This document shows, piece after piece, positions 1-10,713 of a stretch of 55,202 nucleotides of DNA. The position numbers and the translations under genes were made by a program. Origin of the DNA: Gallionellaceae bacterium (GTDB lineage: Bacteria > Pseudomonadota > Gammaproteobacteria > Burkholderiales > Gallionellaceae); assembly GCA_009885195.1 (NCBI GenBank), contig VFLG01000001.1, positions 1-55,202 of the forward strand. The letters are read 5' to 3'. The notes under the pieces were generated by a model. The model had not been told where the DNA came from. It was given only the letters and a program-made list of their open reading frames with translations, and did not search any database. Each line of letters starts with the position of its first letter. Position 1 is the first letter of the stretch.

Positions 1-889
1 CCAGCTTTCCCTCTAAACGTTCCGCACCACTCCGCGCTTCGCTTTGGCTACCATACGGCCCGATATGCACGCGCACCAGGCCGTCCTTCGTGGTGGACAG
101 TTTGAACTGCTTGCCGGTGTCGTCGAGTTCGGCGCGCATACGTGCCAGAAAACTTTCGGCATTCTGTTGTGATTCGAATGCGCCGAGTTGCAGATACACA
201 TTGGTGCTGCTGTTTTCAAGAGATGCCAATGCAACCGGAGTCATAGGGGCGGGAGCGCTGTTTTCCAGCGGCTGGCTTTGCACCGGTTCGCTGACGGCGA
301 TGGGATTAATCACGACATCTGCGGCCAGGCTTTCCACTTCCACTTCGCCGCTGCCCGCACCTATGATGCCAAGCTTGTGAGCGGCAGTATAAGACAGGTC
401 TATGACGCGCTCGTGCAGAAAGGGGCCGCGGTCGTTCACGCGCACCACCACCGACTTGTTGTTGCTGAGGTTGGTGACGCGAGCATAGCTGGGGATCGGC
501 AAGGTGGGATGGGCGGCGGACATGGCGTACATGTCATACACCTCGCCGCTGGATGTGCGCTGGCCGTGGAATTTTTTGCCATACCAGGAGGCGATGCCGC
601 GCTCTTTATATTTACTGGCACTGGTTAGCGGCGTGTAGTTCTTGCCCAGCGCGACGTAGGGGCGGTTGGCATAACGATGCAGTGGTTCAGCGCGGGGCAC
701 GGCATCCGGGATGGCGGCCAGGTCGGCGGGCGCATCGGCGCCGGGGCCGTCACCCGGGAGATAGCCGCCTTGCCCTGCTTCGGCCACAGGTGCGGGCGTG
801 CTGCGCGATTCCGGTTTGCGTGGCGGTGCGCTGCCGCAAGCGTTGACCAGGATTGCCGCCAACAAGATCAGTCCAGTTTGTTTGTGCAT
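1..889 (-). CDS. rlpA: RlpA-like septal ring lytic transglycosylase lipoprotein (DPBB + SPOR), truncated by window start
   Basis: Minus-strand reading from ATG at 889: MHKQTGLILLAAILVNACGS (lipoprotein signal), then GIASWYGKKFHGQRTSSGEVYDMYAMSAAHPTLPIPSYARVTNLSNNKSVVVRVNDRGPF (DPBB), then a SPOR-like end. Not in the ORF track, probably because it runs off the window. Confidence 0.9.
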   Translation of the reverse strand, partial: MHKQTGLILLAAILVNACGSAPPRKPESRSTPAPVAEAGQGGYLPGDGPGADAPADLAAIPDAVPRAEPLHRYANRPYVALGKNYTPLTSASKYKERGIASWYGKKFHGQRTSSGEVYDMYAMSAAHPTLPIPSYARVTNLSNNKSVVVRVNDRGPFLHERVIDLSYTAAHKLGIIGAGSGEVEVESLAADVVINPIAVSEPVQSQPLENSAPAPMTPVALASLENSSTNVYLQLGAFESQQNAESFLARMRAELDDTGKQFKLSTTKDGLVRVHIGPYGSQSEARSGAERLEGKL

Positions 890-915
890 CTGTATGACCT
901 CTCAGTATCCCCAGC

Positions 916-1125
916 AGGGTGTTGAAAAACGTCGTGAGCGACGGCAGAACAAGGCGCGAAAGGGCGAAAAAGCGGAGTTTACACGACGTTTATCGCTACG
1001 CGACCCCGCATTTTGAGCCCTTGAGCAACGCAGTTATGCCGAGCGCATAACCAATGACTTAGTTGGCGTAGTTTGCCAACTTAGTCAGATGGCTAGTTGT
1101 TTCATCAGTAGTTTTTCAACACCCT
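916..1125. repeat. MITE-like element with terminal inverted repeats
   Basis: AGGGTGTTGAAAAAC at 916 and GTTTTTCAACACCCT ending at 1125 form terminal inverted repeats; no ORF of note inside; lies between rlpA and rodA. Confidence 0.7.
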
Positions 1126-1126
1126 C

Positions 1127-2224
1127 CTAAGTTTGTACCAGCTTCTTATGTGTATGAATGCTCATCAGCATGCCGAAGCCCAGCAGCAAGGTGACCATGG
1201 AGGTGCCGCCATAGCTGATGAGCGGCAACGGTACGCCTACCACCGGCAGAATGCCGCTCACCATGCCTATATTGACGAAGGTATAGGTGAAAAAGGTCAG
1301 CGTGATGCTGCCCGCCATCAGGCGCGTGAAGTAAGTCGAAGCATTCGCGGTGATGGCGAAGCCGCGCGCGATGATGAACAGGTACAGCCCGAGCAGGAAG
1401 AGGTTGCCGAGCAGGCCGAATTCTTCCGAATAGACAGCGAAGATAAAGTCGGTCGCGCGCTCCGGCAGGAAATCGAGATGGGCTTGCGTACCGTTGAGAT
1501 AGCCTTTGCCAAATATTCCGCCGGAGCCCACGGCGATGGTAGCCTGTATGGTGTGGTAGCCCGTGCCGAGCGGATCCTGCATCGGATCAAACAGGGTCAG
1601 AATGCGCTGGCGCTGGTAGTCGTGCATCATCGACCACAGCACCGGGGCGCTCGCCAGCGCCGCCACCAGCAGGGACAGCATGATGCGCCAGCTCAGGCCG
1701 GCGAGAAACAGCACATAGAAGCCGCTGGTGGTGATCAGCAAGGCGGTGCCGAGGTCGGGCTGGCGCACAATGAGCAGCGCGGGCAGCGCCAGCAGCAAAG
1801 TGGCGACGAAATAATTTTTCAGGGTCAGCGTGGCTTCATGTTTTTCGAAATACCAGGCCATCATCAACGGCACGGCTATTTTCATCAATTCCGAGGGCTG
1901 GATGGTTGCTATCCCGATGTCCAGCCAGCGCCGCGCGCCGTTGTTTATCTCGCCAAACAGTGCTACAGCGATCAGCAATAGCACGCCGAGAATATACACG
2001 GGCAGGGCTGTGCGCATCAGGTAATGCAGGGGCATGTTGGCCACCAGCCATAGCGCGGCAAACGCCACCAGCATGTTCACCGCCTGCATCAGCACACGGC
2101 TCCAGCTGCCGCCGCTGGCGCTGTACAGGACGATAAGGCCGACCAGCATCAACACGCCCAGCGCCGACAGCAACACCGGATCCAGGTGCAGCATAAAGCG
2201 CCGCCACAAACGCTGTCTAATCAT
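1127..2224 (-). CDS. rodA: Rod shape-determining protein RodA (SEDS glycosyltransferase)
   Basis: SEDS family sequence (LDPVLLSALGVLMLVGLIVLYSASGG...GVPLPLISYGGTSMVTLLLGFGMLMSI); start MIRQRLW overlaps the mrdA stop. Confidence 0.95.
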   Translation of the reverse strand: MIRQRLWRRFMLHLDPVLLSALGVLMLVGLIVLYSASGGSWSRVLMQAVNMLVAFAALWLVANMPLHYLMRTALPVYILGVLLLIAVALFGEINNGARRWLDIGIATIQPSELMKIAVPLMMAWYFEKHEATLTLKNYFVATLLLALPALLIVRQPDLGTALLITTSGFYVLFLAGLSWRIMLSLLVAALASAPVLWSMMHDYQRQRILTLFDPMQDPLGTGYHTIQATIAVGSGGIFGKGYLNGTQAHLDFLPERATDFIFAVYSEEFGLLGNLFLLGLYLFIIARGFAITANASTYFTRLMAGSITLTFFTYTFVNIGMVSGILPVVGVPLPLISYGGTSMVTLLLGFGMLMSIHTHKKLVQT

Positions 2225-4112
2225 CTTCGACTCCTGCCGCCTCATGCACAGTGGGCAAGGGCTTGGGAACCTTGCCCAGAAAATAGTAATCGAGCACTTT
2301 GCGCGCTATCGGCGCGGCGGTAGAGCTCCCATGCCCGCCGTTCTCAACCAATACCACCATGGCGATTTTAGGCTGGTCGGCTGGCGCAAAGGTAATGAAC
2401 CAGGCGTGGTCGCGATGCCGTTCCGCTACCTGGCTTTCAATGTATTTTTCGCCCTGCTTGATTGCGATCACCTGGGCCGTTCCGGTTTTTCCGGCCATTG
2501 CGTAAGATGTTCCCGCGCCGGCCTGCGCGGCAGTGCCGCCGGGAAGCATCACGGCCACCATGGCGCGCTTCACCAGCGCGAGATGTTCCGGGTTGAGGCT
2601 GAGGTTGAACTCGGGCTTCACTTCCGGCGCGGCCATGTTATCGCTGCGCTGCACCTGTCGCACCAGACGCGGGCGGAAGGCCACACCGTTGTTGGCCAAT
2701 ATGGCCGTGGCGTAAGCCAGCTGCAATGGAGTGACCAGGTTGTAGCCCTGGCCGATACCTGCCGATACGGTGTCTCCCACATACCATTTTTGCCGGTGGC
2801 GATTTTGTTTCCATTCCGTCGACGGCAGCAGGCCGGATGCCTCGCCCTCCATGTCGATCCCGGTTTTTTTGCCGAAACCGAACTGCGACAGGAATCTGTA
2901 CATGTTGTCTATGCCCAGCTCGACGGCCAATCCATAATAGTAAGTATCGCACGACACCACGATCGACTTGAACATATCCACGCTGCCATGTCCGCCCACT
3001 TTCCAGTCGCGGTACTGGTGCCTGTTGCCCGGCAGGGTGAAGTAACCCGGGTCGCTTATGGTATATGAAGGTGCTCGCTTGTTGTAATACAGCCCGGCCA
3101 GCGCCATGAATGGCTTAATGGTTGATCCGAGCGGATATTGACCGCGCAGCGCACGATTATTAAGGGGCACGTCGGGCGAATTATTCAGCTCGCTCCAACT
3201 CTGTTCATCGATGCCATCGATGAACAGGTTGGGGTCATAGCCGGGTTTGCTGACAAAGGCCAGGACTTCACCATTGTTCGGATCAATGGCGACCAGCGCG
3301 CCGCGATAATCGCCGAAGGCTTGCTCGGCGACTTCCTGCAACTTGATATCCAGAGACAGTGACAGATTATTGCCAGAAACGGGGGGGGTGCGCGACAGCA
3401 CGCGCACCCCGCGTCCATCGGCATCCACTTCCACCTGCTCAATGCCGGTCGTGCCGTGCAGCTCGTTCTCATAACTTTGTTCTATCCCGGTTTTGCCGAT
3501 GTGATCGGTACCGCGATAGTTGGCCGCGCTTTCACTTGCCTCGAACTGCTGAATTTCGCTTTCGTTGATGCGGCCAATGTAGCCGATCAGGTGCGAGGTG
3601 TGTTCGCGATACGGATATTCGCGGAACAGGCGCGCTTTGATTTCAACCCCCGGAAAACGGTAGCGTTGCACCGCGAAGCGCGCCACCTCCTCATCCGTCA
3701 GGCGGCTGCGTATGGGCAAGCTTTCAAAATTTTTGCTCTCGGCCAAAAGCTTTTTGAAGCGTTTGCGGTCTTTGGGCTGGATGCTCACCAGCGTGTCCAG
3801 TTCGTCAATCACCGCATCCAGATCATTTACTTTGCTCGGCGTGATTTCCAGCGTGTAGCCGGAATAGTTGTGCGCCAGCACTACGCCGTTGCGGTCGAGA
3901 ATCAGGCCGCGGTTGGGCACGATGGGCACGATGGAGACGCGATTGTTTTCCGCCAGGGTGTGGTAGTGACCATGGCGCACTACCTGCAAGTAAACGAAGC
4001 GCACCAGCAGTAAAAACAGCAGCGTTAGCACAAAACCCAGACTTATAACCAGGCGCAGCCGGAAGTAATGTATTTCGCGTTGGTGGTTTTTAAATTCGAC
4101 GCGGCGATTCAT
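2217..4112 (-). CDS. mrdA: Penicillin-binding protein 2 (peptidoglycan transpeptidase)
   Basis: PBP2 features: GSTIKPF active site, SCDTYYYGLA, KTGTAQV; start MNRRVEFKNHQRE. Confidence 0.95.
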   Translation of the reverse strand: MNRRVEFKNHQREIHYFRLRLVISLGFVLTLLFLLLVRFVYLQVVRHGHYHTLAENNRVSIVPIVPNRGLILDRNGVVLAHNYSGYTLEITPSKVNDLDAVIDELDTLVSIQPKDRKRFKKLLAESKNFESLPIRSRLTDEEVARFAVQRYRFPGVEIKARLFREYPYREHTSHLIGYIGRINESEIQQFEASESAANYRGTDHIGKTGIEQSYENELHGTTGIEQVEVDADGRGVRVLSRTPPVSGNNLSLSLDIKLQEVAEQAFGDYRGALVAIDPNNGEVLAFVSKPGYDPNLFIDGIDEQSWSELNNSPDVPLNNRALRGQYPLGSTIKPFMALAGLYYNKRAPSYTISDPGYFTLPGNRHQYRDWKVGGHGSVDMFKSIVVSCDTYYYGLAVELGIDNMYRFLSQFGFGKKTGIDMEGEASGLLPSTEWKQNRHRQKWYVGDTVSAGIGQGYNLVTPLQLAYATAILANNGVAFRPRLVRQVQRSDNMAAPEVKPEFNLSLNPEHLALVKRAMVAVMLPGGTAAQAGAGTSYAMAGKTGTAQVIAIKQGEKYIESQVAERHRDHAWFITFAPADQPKIAMVVLVENGGHGSSTAAPIARKVLDYYFLGKVPKPLPTVHEAAGVEDD

Positions 4113-4627
4113 AGCTGACCGGAATTGGCGCGGGGGCGACGCAATGCCTGCAACAATATAGTCAGCGGCGGCCACAGCAAGGCCGACACCACGCTGCCGA
4201 TAAAATACTCCCAGGCAATATAACCGCGCATCTGCCAATGTACCGCGGCATAAACCGCATAGGCCAGCAACAACAGCGGAAAGATTTGCAGGGTCTGCTG
4301 GCGCAGGTCAAACATCTGCACGCGGCGGTGCAGCACGATGCCGCCGAATGCCAGCACCGAGTAGGCCAACGCATGTTGTCCGAGCAAGCTGGCGTCAGCC
4401 ACATCGGCCAGTATGCCGACCACCCAGGCGACACCGATGCCGACGCGGTACGGTTTGTGGGTACACCAATACAACAACACCAGCGCGGTAAAGTCAGGCT
4501 TCAGCGCAAGCCAGATGCCCTGCCACGGCAGCCAATCGAGCATCAACGCAACAAACAGGCTGGCGCCGATGAAAGTGCGGCTAGCCGGCAACAGGAATTC
4601 CTGGTCTTTTGGAAAATGGGTGCTCAT
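4109..4627 (-). CDS. mreD: Rod shape-determining protein MreD
   Basis: Small polytopic membrane protein between mreC and mrdA, with MreD-like sequence. Confidence 0.9.
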   Translation of the reverse strand: MSTHFPKDQEFLLPASRTFIGASLFVALMLDWLPWQGIWLALKPDFTALVLLYWCTHKPYRVGIGVAWVVGILADVADASLLGQHALAYSVLAFGGIVLHRRVQMFDLRQQTLQIFPLLLLAYAVYAAVHWQMRGYIAWEYFIGSVVSALLWPPLTILLQALRRPRANSGQL

Positions 4628-5535
4628 GGATTCTTGCGCGAGGATTTTTTTGGTTGGCCGGCGGGCGCTTCTGGCACCGCTTGCGGGCGCTTTGGTAAGT
4701 CCGGCAGCCCGGTCAGGATCAGCAACTGGCGATGTTTGTCCACGCCCGCAATGGGTGTGCAGCGGATACGCGCAAACGGATAGGCGGGGTCACGTTCGAT
4801 GCGGCTGACCGTGGCTACCGGCAGACCCGGCGGATAAGTCCCGTCGATGCCGGAAGTCACCAGCGTATCGCCTTCCTGAACATCGGAACTGATGGGCATG
4901 TAGCGCAACGACAGCTCGCTCAGATCGCCCGAGCCGAACGCGATTGCGCGCAGGCCGTTGCGCAGCACTTGCACCGGCACGGCATGATCTTTATCGGTAA
5001 TCAGCGTGACCTCGTTCAACAAGGGATAGACGCGAGTGACCTGGCCTACCACCCCGCGGTCATCTATGACCACCTGTCCGGCCAGCACGTTCGACCGCTC
5101 ATCCCTGGTCAGCAGCAGCTTGCGGTTAAAGATGTCGTGCCCGGCATACGCGATCTTGGCCAGATGCATGGGATAGCTGGCTTCCTGCTGCACTTGAAAA
5201 AGGTTATGCAGATGCAGGTTCTCCGCCTGTAGCGTTTGCAATTGTTGCAACTGGGCGGCATCCAGGATGTGCTGCTGGCGCAGTTGGGCGTTGTCGCCGA
5301 TGAGCGTGCTTTGTGCGGTCAGAAAAGTGCCAGCCTTCTGCCACAGCTCGCCCGGCAGTATAGTCAGGTGCTGCAATGATTGCACCGGAATGGCAATGAC
5401 ACCGCGCGCGAATTCCAGATATTTGTAACGGGCATCCACAAACAGCAACAGCAGCGACAGCAGCGAAAAAAAGATCAGCCGGACAGCCGGGCTGGGGCCT
5501 CGATTAAAAAACTTGAAAGACTGGGTATGTTCCAT
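4624..5535 (-). CDS. mreC: Rod shape-determining protein MreC
   Basis: MreC-like (RGVVGQVTRVYPLLNEVTLITDKDHAVPVQVLRNGLRAIAFG) and gene order. Confidence 0.95.
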   Translation of the reverse strand: MEHTQSFKFFNRGPSPAVRLIFFSLLSLLLLFVDARYKYLEFARGVIAIPVQSLQHLTILPGELWQKAGTFLTAQSTLIGDNAQLRQQHILDAAQLQQLQTLQAENLHLHNLFQVQQEASYPMHLAKIAYAGHDIFNRKLLLTRDERSNVLAGQVVIDDRGVVGQVTRVYPLLNEVTLITDKDHAVPVQVLRNGLRAIAFGSGDLSELSLRYMPISSDVQEGDTLVTSGIDGTYPPGLPVATVSRIERDPAYPFARIRCTPIAGVDKHRQLLILTGLPDLPKRPQAVPEAPAGQPKKSSRKNP

Positions 5536-5537
5536 GT

Positions 5538-5662
5538 GTCAGATGACAGAAGACAGAAGACAGAGGACAGAATGGTTGTCGCCGCCATGCGGCGTGGTTT
5601 TATAAAAACGCGGCAAAGCCGCACAAAAACTCTGTCCTCTGTCCTCTGTCATCTGTCCTCTG
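5538..5662. repeat. Inverted heptanucleotide tandem arrays between mreB and mreC
   Basis: Left arm agatgac-agaagac-agaagac-agaggac; right arm tctgtcc-tctgtcc-tctgtca-tctgtcc; arms are reverse complementary. Confidence 0.85.
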
Positions 5663-5666
5663 AACA

Positions 5667-6770
<1,104 letters not shown>

Positions 6771-6801
6771 TTATGATACCCTATTAAGCCCATTTAAATA
6801 A

Positions 6802-6945
6802 AGGGTGCTTCTAAAAATTTCAAAGTTCTAAGCAAGACAAGGCGCGAGCAGAAAATTGCGACGCAGCATATATTTGATATGTGAGGAGCAATTTTTTGTG
6901 AGCAACGCAGTATTGCGACGAAATTTGAATTTTTAGAAGTGCCCT
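6802..6945. repeat. MITE-like element in the mreB/gatC divergent intergenic region
   Basis: Termini agggtgcttctaaaaattt and aattttt agaagtgccct are inverted; shares acaaggcgcga and gagcaacgcagt blocks with 916-1125. Confidence 0.75.
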
Positions 6946-6960
6946 AAAGTATTTCAGCCT

Positions 6961-7248
6961 ATGTCGCTCAACATTGAAGATGTACACAAAGTCGCCCGCT
7001 TGGCCCGGTTGGCAATGACCGAACAGGAAGCCCAGGCGGCACATATCCAGCTGGCAAATATCTTTGGCTTGATCGCGGATATGCAGGCGGTCGATACCAA
7101 GGGCATCACCCCGATGTCCCATGCTCAGGATGTGTCGCAACGGCTGCGCGAGGATGTGGTCACTGAGACCAACCAGCGCGAGTTGTTCCAATCCATCGCG
7201 TCGCAAGTCGAAGCCGGGCTGTATCTTGTCCCGCAAGTCATCGAATAG
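6961..7248 (+). CDS. gatC: Asp/Glu-tRNA amidotransferase subunit C
   Basis: 95 aa, GatC-like ([19 protein letters not shown]), upstream of gatA. Confidence 0.95.
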   Translation: MSLNIEDVHKVARLARLAMTEQEAQAAHIQLANIFGLIADMQAVDTKGITPMSHAQDVSQRLREDVVTETNQRELFQSIASQVEAGLYLVPQVIE

Positions 7249-7256
7249 TCCGCGCC

Positions 7257-8711
7257 ATGCTTGATTCCAGTCTGCAACAACTCGGCAGCGCGCTGCGTGC
7301 CAGAAAAATCAGCAGCGTCGAACTGACGCAGCTCTACCTCGACCGTATCGCCGCGTTTAATCCTGCGCTGAACGCCTATATCACCACCAACGCTGAACTC
7401 AGCCTGGCGCAGGCGCGCGCCGCCGATGTGCTGTTGGCCGGCGGCAAGGCACAAGCGCTTACCGGCATCCCCGTCGCCCAGAAAGACATCTTCTGCGCCA
7501 AGGGCTGGCGCACCACCTGCGGCTCGAAGATGCTGGAAAATTTCATTGCGCCTTATGACGCGCATGTCATCGAGCAATTCAACAAAGCAGGTGCGGTGAA
7601 TCTGGGCAAGACCAACATGGATGAATTCGCGATGGGTTCGTCCAACGAAACTTCCTATTTCGGCGCGGTAAAAAATCCCTGGGACCAAAAAGCCGTGCCC
7701 GGCGGCAGTTCCGGCGGCGCGGCCTGTGCCGTGGCGGCGCGGTTATGCGCTGCGGCGACCGGCACCGACACCGGCGGCTCGATCCGCCAGCCCGCCGCGC
7801 TGTGCGGCATCTCCGGCATCAAGCCGACCTACGGCACGGTGTCGCGCTACGGCATGATCGCGTTCGCCTCCAGCCTGGATCAGGCCGGGCCGATGGCGCG
7901 CAGCGCGGAAGATTTGGCGTTGCTGCTGAATGTGATGACCGGTTTCGACTCGCGCGACTCCACCAGCCTGCAACGTGACAAGGAAGACTACGCGCGCGAC
8001 TTGAACAAACCACTGGCTGGCCTGCGCATCGGCCTGCCAAAAGAATTTTTTGCCGAAGGATTAGCACAAGATGTCGCCAACTGCGTACACACGGCGATTG
8101 CCCAATACAAACAACTGGGCGCAACCGTCGTCGACATCAGCCTGCCGAATTCCAAACTGGCGGTACCGGTTTATTACGTACTCGCCCCGGCGGAAGCCTC
8201 CAGCAACCTGTCGCGCTTCGATGGCGTGCGCTACGGTTACCGCGCGCCGGAATACAGCGACCTCACCGAGATGTACGAAAAGAGCCGCGCGCAGGGCTTC
8301 GGTGAAGAAGTGAAACGCCGCATCATGATCGGCACCTACGTGCTGAGCCACGGCTACTACGACGCATATTATCTGCAAGCACAAAAAATCCGCCGCCTGA
8401 TCGCGCAGGATTTCGCCGACGCGTTCAAACAATGCGATGTGATTATGGGGCCGACCAGCCCCTCCACCGCTTTCAACCTCGGCGAGAAGGGCGACGACCC
8501 GGTGCAGATGTACCTGTCCGACATCTACACCATCGCGGTAAATCTGGCCGGTTTGCCCGGCATGTCCATCCCGGCTGGCTTCGGCAGCAATGGCCGCCCG
8601 GTCGGCCTGCAGATCATCGGCAACTATTTCGCCGAGGCGCAGATGCTGAATGTCGCGCACCAATACCAACTGGCGATCGACTGGCATACGAAGCAACCGA
8701 ATGTAATTTGA
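7257..8711 (+). CDS. gatA: Asp/Glu-tRNA amidotransferase subunit A
   Basis: Amidase signature [37 protein letters not shown]. Confidence 0.98.
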   Translation: MLDSSLQQLGSALRARKISSVELTQLYLDRIAAFNPALNAYITTNAELSLAQARAADVLLAGGKAQALTGIPVAQKDIFCAKGWRTTCGSKMLENFIAPYDAHVIEQFNKAGAVNLGKTNMDEFAMGSSNETSYFGAVKNPWDQKAVPGGSSGGAACAVAARLCAAATGTDTGGSIRQPAALCGISGIKPTYGTVSRYGMIAFASSLDQAGPMARSAEDLALLLNVMTGFDSRDSTSLQRDKEDYARDLNKPLAGLRIGLPKEFFAEGLAQDVANCVHTAIAQYKQLGATVVDISLPNSKLAVPVYYVLAPAEASSNLSRFDGVRYGYRAPEYSDLTEMYEKSRAQGFGEEVKRRIMIGTYVLSHGYYDAYYLQAQKIRRLIAQDFADAFKQCDVIMGPTSPSTAFNLGEKGDDPVQMYLSDIYTIAVNLAGLPGMSIPAGFGSNGRPVGLQIIGNYFAEAQMLNVAHQYQLAIDWHTKQPNVI

Positions 8712-8720
8712 AAATCATTA

Positions 8721-8782
8721 GCCACAGAGATCACAGAGCACACAGAGAAAAACTTCGCCAATCTCTCTGTGATCTCTGTGGC
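8721..8782. repeat. CACAGAGA-type palindromic repeat
   Basis: Perfect 18 bp inverted repeat gccacagagatcacagag / ctctgtgatctctgtggc. Confidence 0.9.
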
Positions 8783-8798
8783 AAATAGGGGTTAATAC

Positions 8799-10307
8799 AT
8801 GCTACATAAAACTTTTGTCCGGGCACCCGAATGGGAAATCGTCATCGGGCTGGAAGTGCATACGCAGCTTTCGACCAGCAGCAAAATATTTTCGGGCGCG
8901 TCCACCACCTATGGCGCTGAGCCGAACACGCAGGCCGATGCGGTGAGCATCGCGCTGCCCGGTGTGCTGCCGGTGCTGAACAAGGGCGCGGTGGAACGCG
9001 CCATCAAGTTTGGCCTCGCGGTCGGGGCGCATATCGCGCCGCGCTCGGTGTTTGCGCGCAAGAATTATTTTTATCCCGACCTGCCCAAGGGCTACCAGAT
9101 CAGCCAGTTTGATTTGCCGGTGGTGGGACAGGGCGCGTTGACGATTCAGGTGGAGCCACTTTCCGGTAACGGCAAGTCCTACGAAAAAGTAGTGCGTATC
9201 ACCCGCGCCCATCTGGAAGAAGATGCGGGCAAGTCGCTGCACGAAGATTTTCACGGCATGACCGGCATAGACTTGAATCGCGCCGGCACACCCTTGCTGG
9301 AGATCGTGTCCGAACCGGACATGCGCTCCGCAGCCGAAGCGGTGGCCTATGCCAAAACCCTGCACTCGCTGGTGCGCTGGATCGGCATCTGCGACGGCAA
9401 CATGCAGGAAGGCTCGTTCCGCTGCGACGCCAACGTGTCGGTGCGCCGCCCCGGCGCAGCGCTCGGCACGCGCCGCGAGATCAAGAATCTCAACTCGTTC
9501 AAATTCATGCAACAGGCCATCGAATACGAAGCGCAATGGCAGATAGACACGCTGGAGAACGGCGGAAAAATTCATCAGGCCACCGTGCTGTTCGATTCTG
9601 ATAAATGCGAGACGCGCGCCATGCGCAGCAAGGAAGAGGCGCACGACTATCGCTACTTCCCCGATCCGGATTTATTGCCGTTGGACATTTCGCCGCAGTG
9701 GATAGAGGAAGTGCGCGCCACGCTGCCGGAATTACCAGAAGCCAAACGTGCGCGTTATGTGAGCGAACTGGGCCTCTCGACCTACGACGCCGACATTCTC
9801 ACCGGCTCGCGCGAAATGGCGGGTTTTTTCGAGGCTGCGTTAACGTCCCTCACCCCTATCCCCTCTCCCGCTGGCGGGAGAGGGGAGCAAGCAAAATTGT
9901 GCGCCAACTGGCTGATCGGCGAAGTCAGCGCGCAACTGAACCGCGACGGCCTGGACATGGTGCAGTGCCCCATTAGCGCGCGGCAACTCGGCGGCATGCT
10001 CAAGCGTATCGCGGACAGCACGATTTCCAATGCGGGCGCCAAGGAGGTGTTCCGCACGATGTGGAGCGAGGGCGGCGATGCCGACGCCATCATCGAAGCC
10101 AAAGGATTGAAGCAGGTTTCCGACAGCGGCGCGATTGAAAAACTGGTGGACGAGATCATCGCCGCCAATCCGGCCCAGGTGGCCGAATATCGCAGCGGCA
10201 AGGAAAAAGTATTCGGTTTCTTTGTCGGCCTCGCCATGAAGGCCAGCAAAGGCAAAGCCAACCCGGCACAGCTCAATGAAATATTAAAGCTCAAGCTAAC
10301 AAAATAG
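8799..10307 (+). CDS. gatB: Asp/Glu-tRNA amidotransferase subunit B, with in-frame palindrome insertion
   Basis: GatB sequence ([23 protein letters not shown]...; [16 protein letters not shown]); unusual [15 protein letters not shown] segment near aa 350. Confidence 0.97.
   Translation: MLHKTFVRAPEWEIVIGLEVHTQLSTSSKIFSGASTTYGAEPNTQADAVSIALPGVLPVLNKGAVERAIKFGLAVGAHIAPRSVFARKNYFYPDLPKGYQISQFDLPVVGQGALTIQVEPLSGNGKSYEKVVRITRAHLEEDAGKSLHEDFHGMTGIDLNRAGTPLLEIVSEPDMRSAAEAVAYAKTLHSLVRWIGICDGNMQEGSFRCDANVSVRRPGAALGTRREIKNLNSFKFMQQAIEYEAQWQIDTLENGGKIHQATVLFDSDKCETRAMRSKEEAHDYRYFPDPDLLPLDISPQWIEEVRATLPELPEAKRARYVSELGLSTYDADILTGSREMAGFFEAALTSLTPIPSPAGGRGEQAKLCANWLIGEVSAQLNRDGLDMVQCPISARQLGGMLKRIADSTISNAGAKEVFRTMWSEGGDADAIIEAKGLKQVSDSGAIEKLVDEIIAANPAQVAEYRSGKEKVFGFFVGLAMKASKGKANPAQLNEILKLKLTK
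9847..9891. repeat. CCCTCTCCC-type palindromic element inside gatB
   Basis: ccctcacccctatcccctctcccgctggcgggagaggggagcaag; the reading frame is maintained through it. Confidence 0.85.
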
Positions 10308-10425
10308 CTGCGGCAGACGAAATCTGGCATATATATTGCTGTTCTTTATCGAGATTCTCGTTTTAAGAGGACAAACCGCTGACTAAACAGCGGAAAAGAG
10401 CAATGAATCCGGAGAGTTTGGTGCC

Positions 10426-10641
10426 ATGAATAGTTATGACCTTCCCATCCAATTTTTGGGAATTTTAGCGATATTGGGGGGCGTGTGCTTTGTTGTCCTG
10501 TTCTTTTGGTTGAAGAACCAAGCGCGGTCACCACGGGTGGCTGATCGACGCCAGCTTAGTATTGCAGTGGCAGTGGAGCGCAGGATAGACGAACGAAGGA
10601 AACGTCCCAGAAACCAGGCATATTTGGGCTGGCCAGCATAA
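10426..10641 (+). CDS. Small hypothetical single-pass membrane protein
   Basis: 71 aa ORF with one TM helix (FLGILAILGGVCFVVLFFWL) and a basic C-terminus, followed by a terminator-like hairpin. Confidence 0.5.
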   Translation: MNSYDLPIQFLGILAILGGVCFVVLFFWLKNQARSPRVADRRQLSIAVAVERRIDERRKRPRNQAYLGWPA

Positions 10642-10659
10642 AAAATGCTGCATCGAATA

Positions 10660-10692
10660 AAAAGAAGGGCGCATATCGCGCCCTTCTTTTTT
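10660..10692. terminator. Rho-independent terminator, possibly bidirectional
   Basis: aagaagggcgc-atatc-gcgcccttctt with flanking A and T tracts, between convergent genes. Confidence 0.8.
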
Positions 10693-10713
10693 GTTACCCA
10701 CTACAAACAACTG

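Noticed and set aside
1133-1981. Long plus-strand ORFs opposite rodA and mrdA (1133-1981, 2034-3068, 3456-4013)
   Set aside because: They are mirror ORFs in GC-rich sequence antisense to clear RodA and PBP2 and have low-complexity His/Gln/Arg-rich translations.
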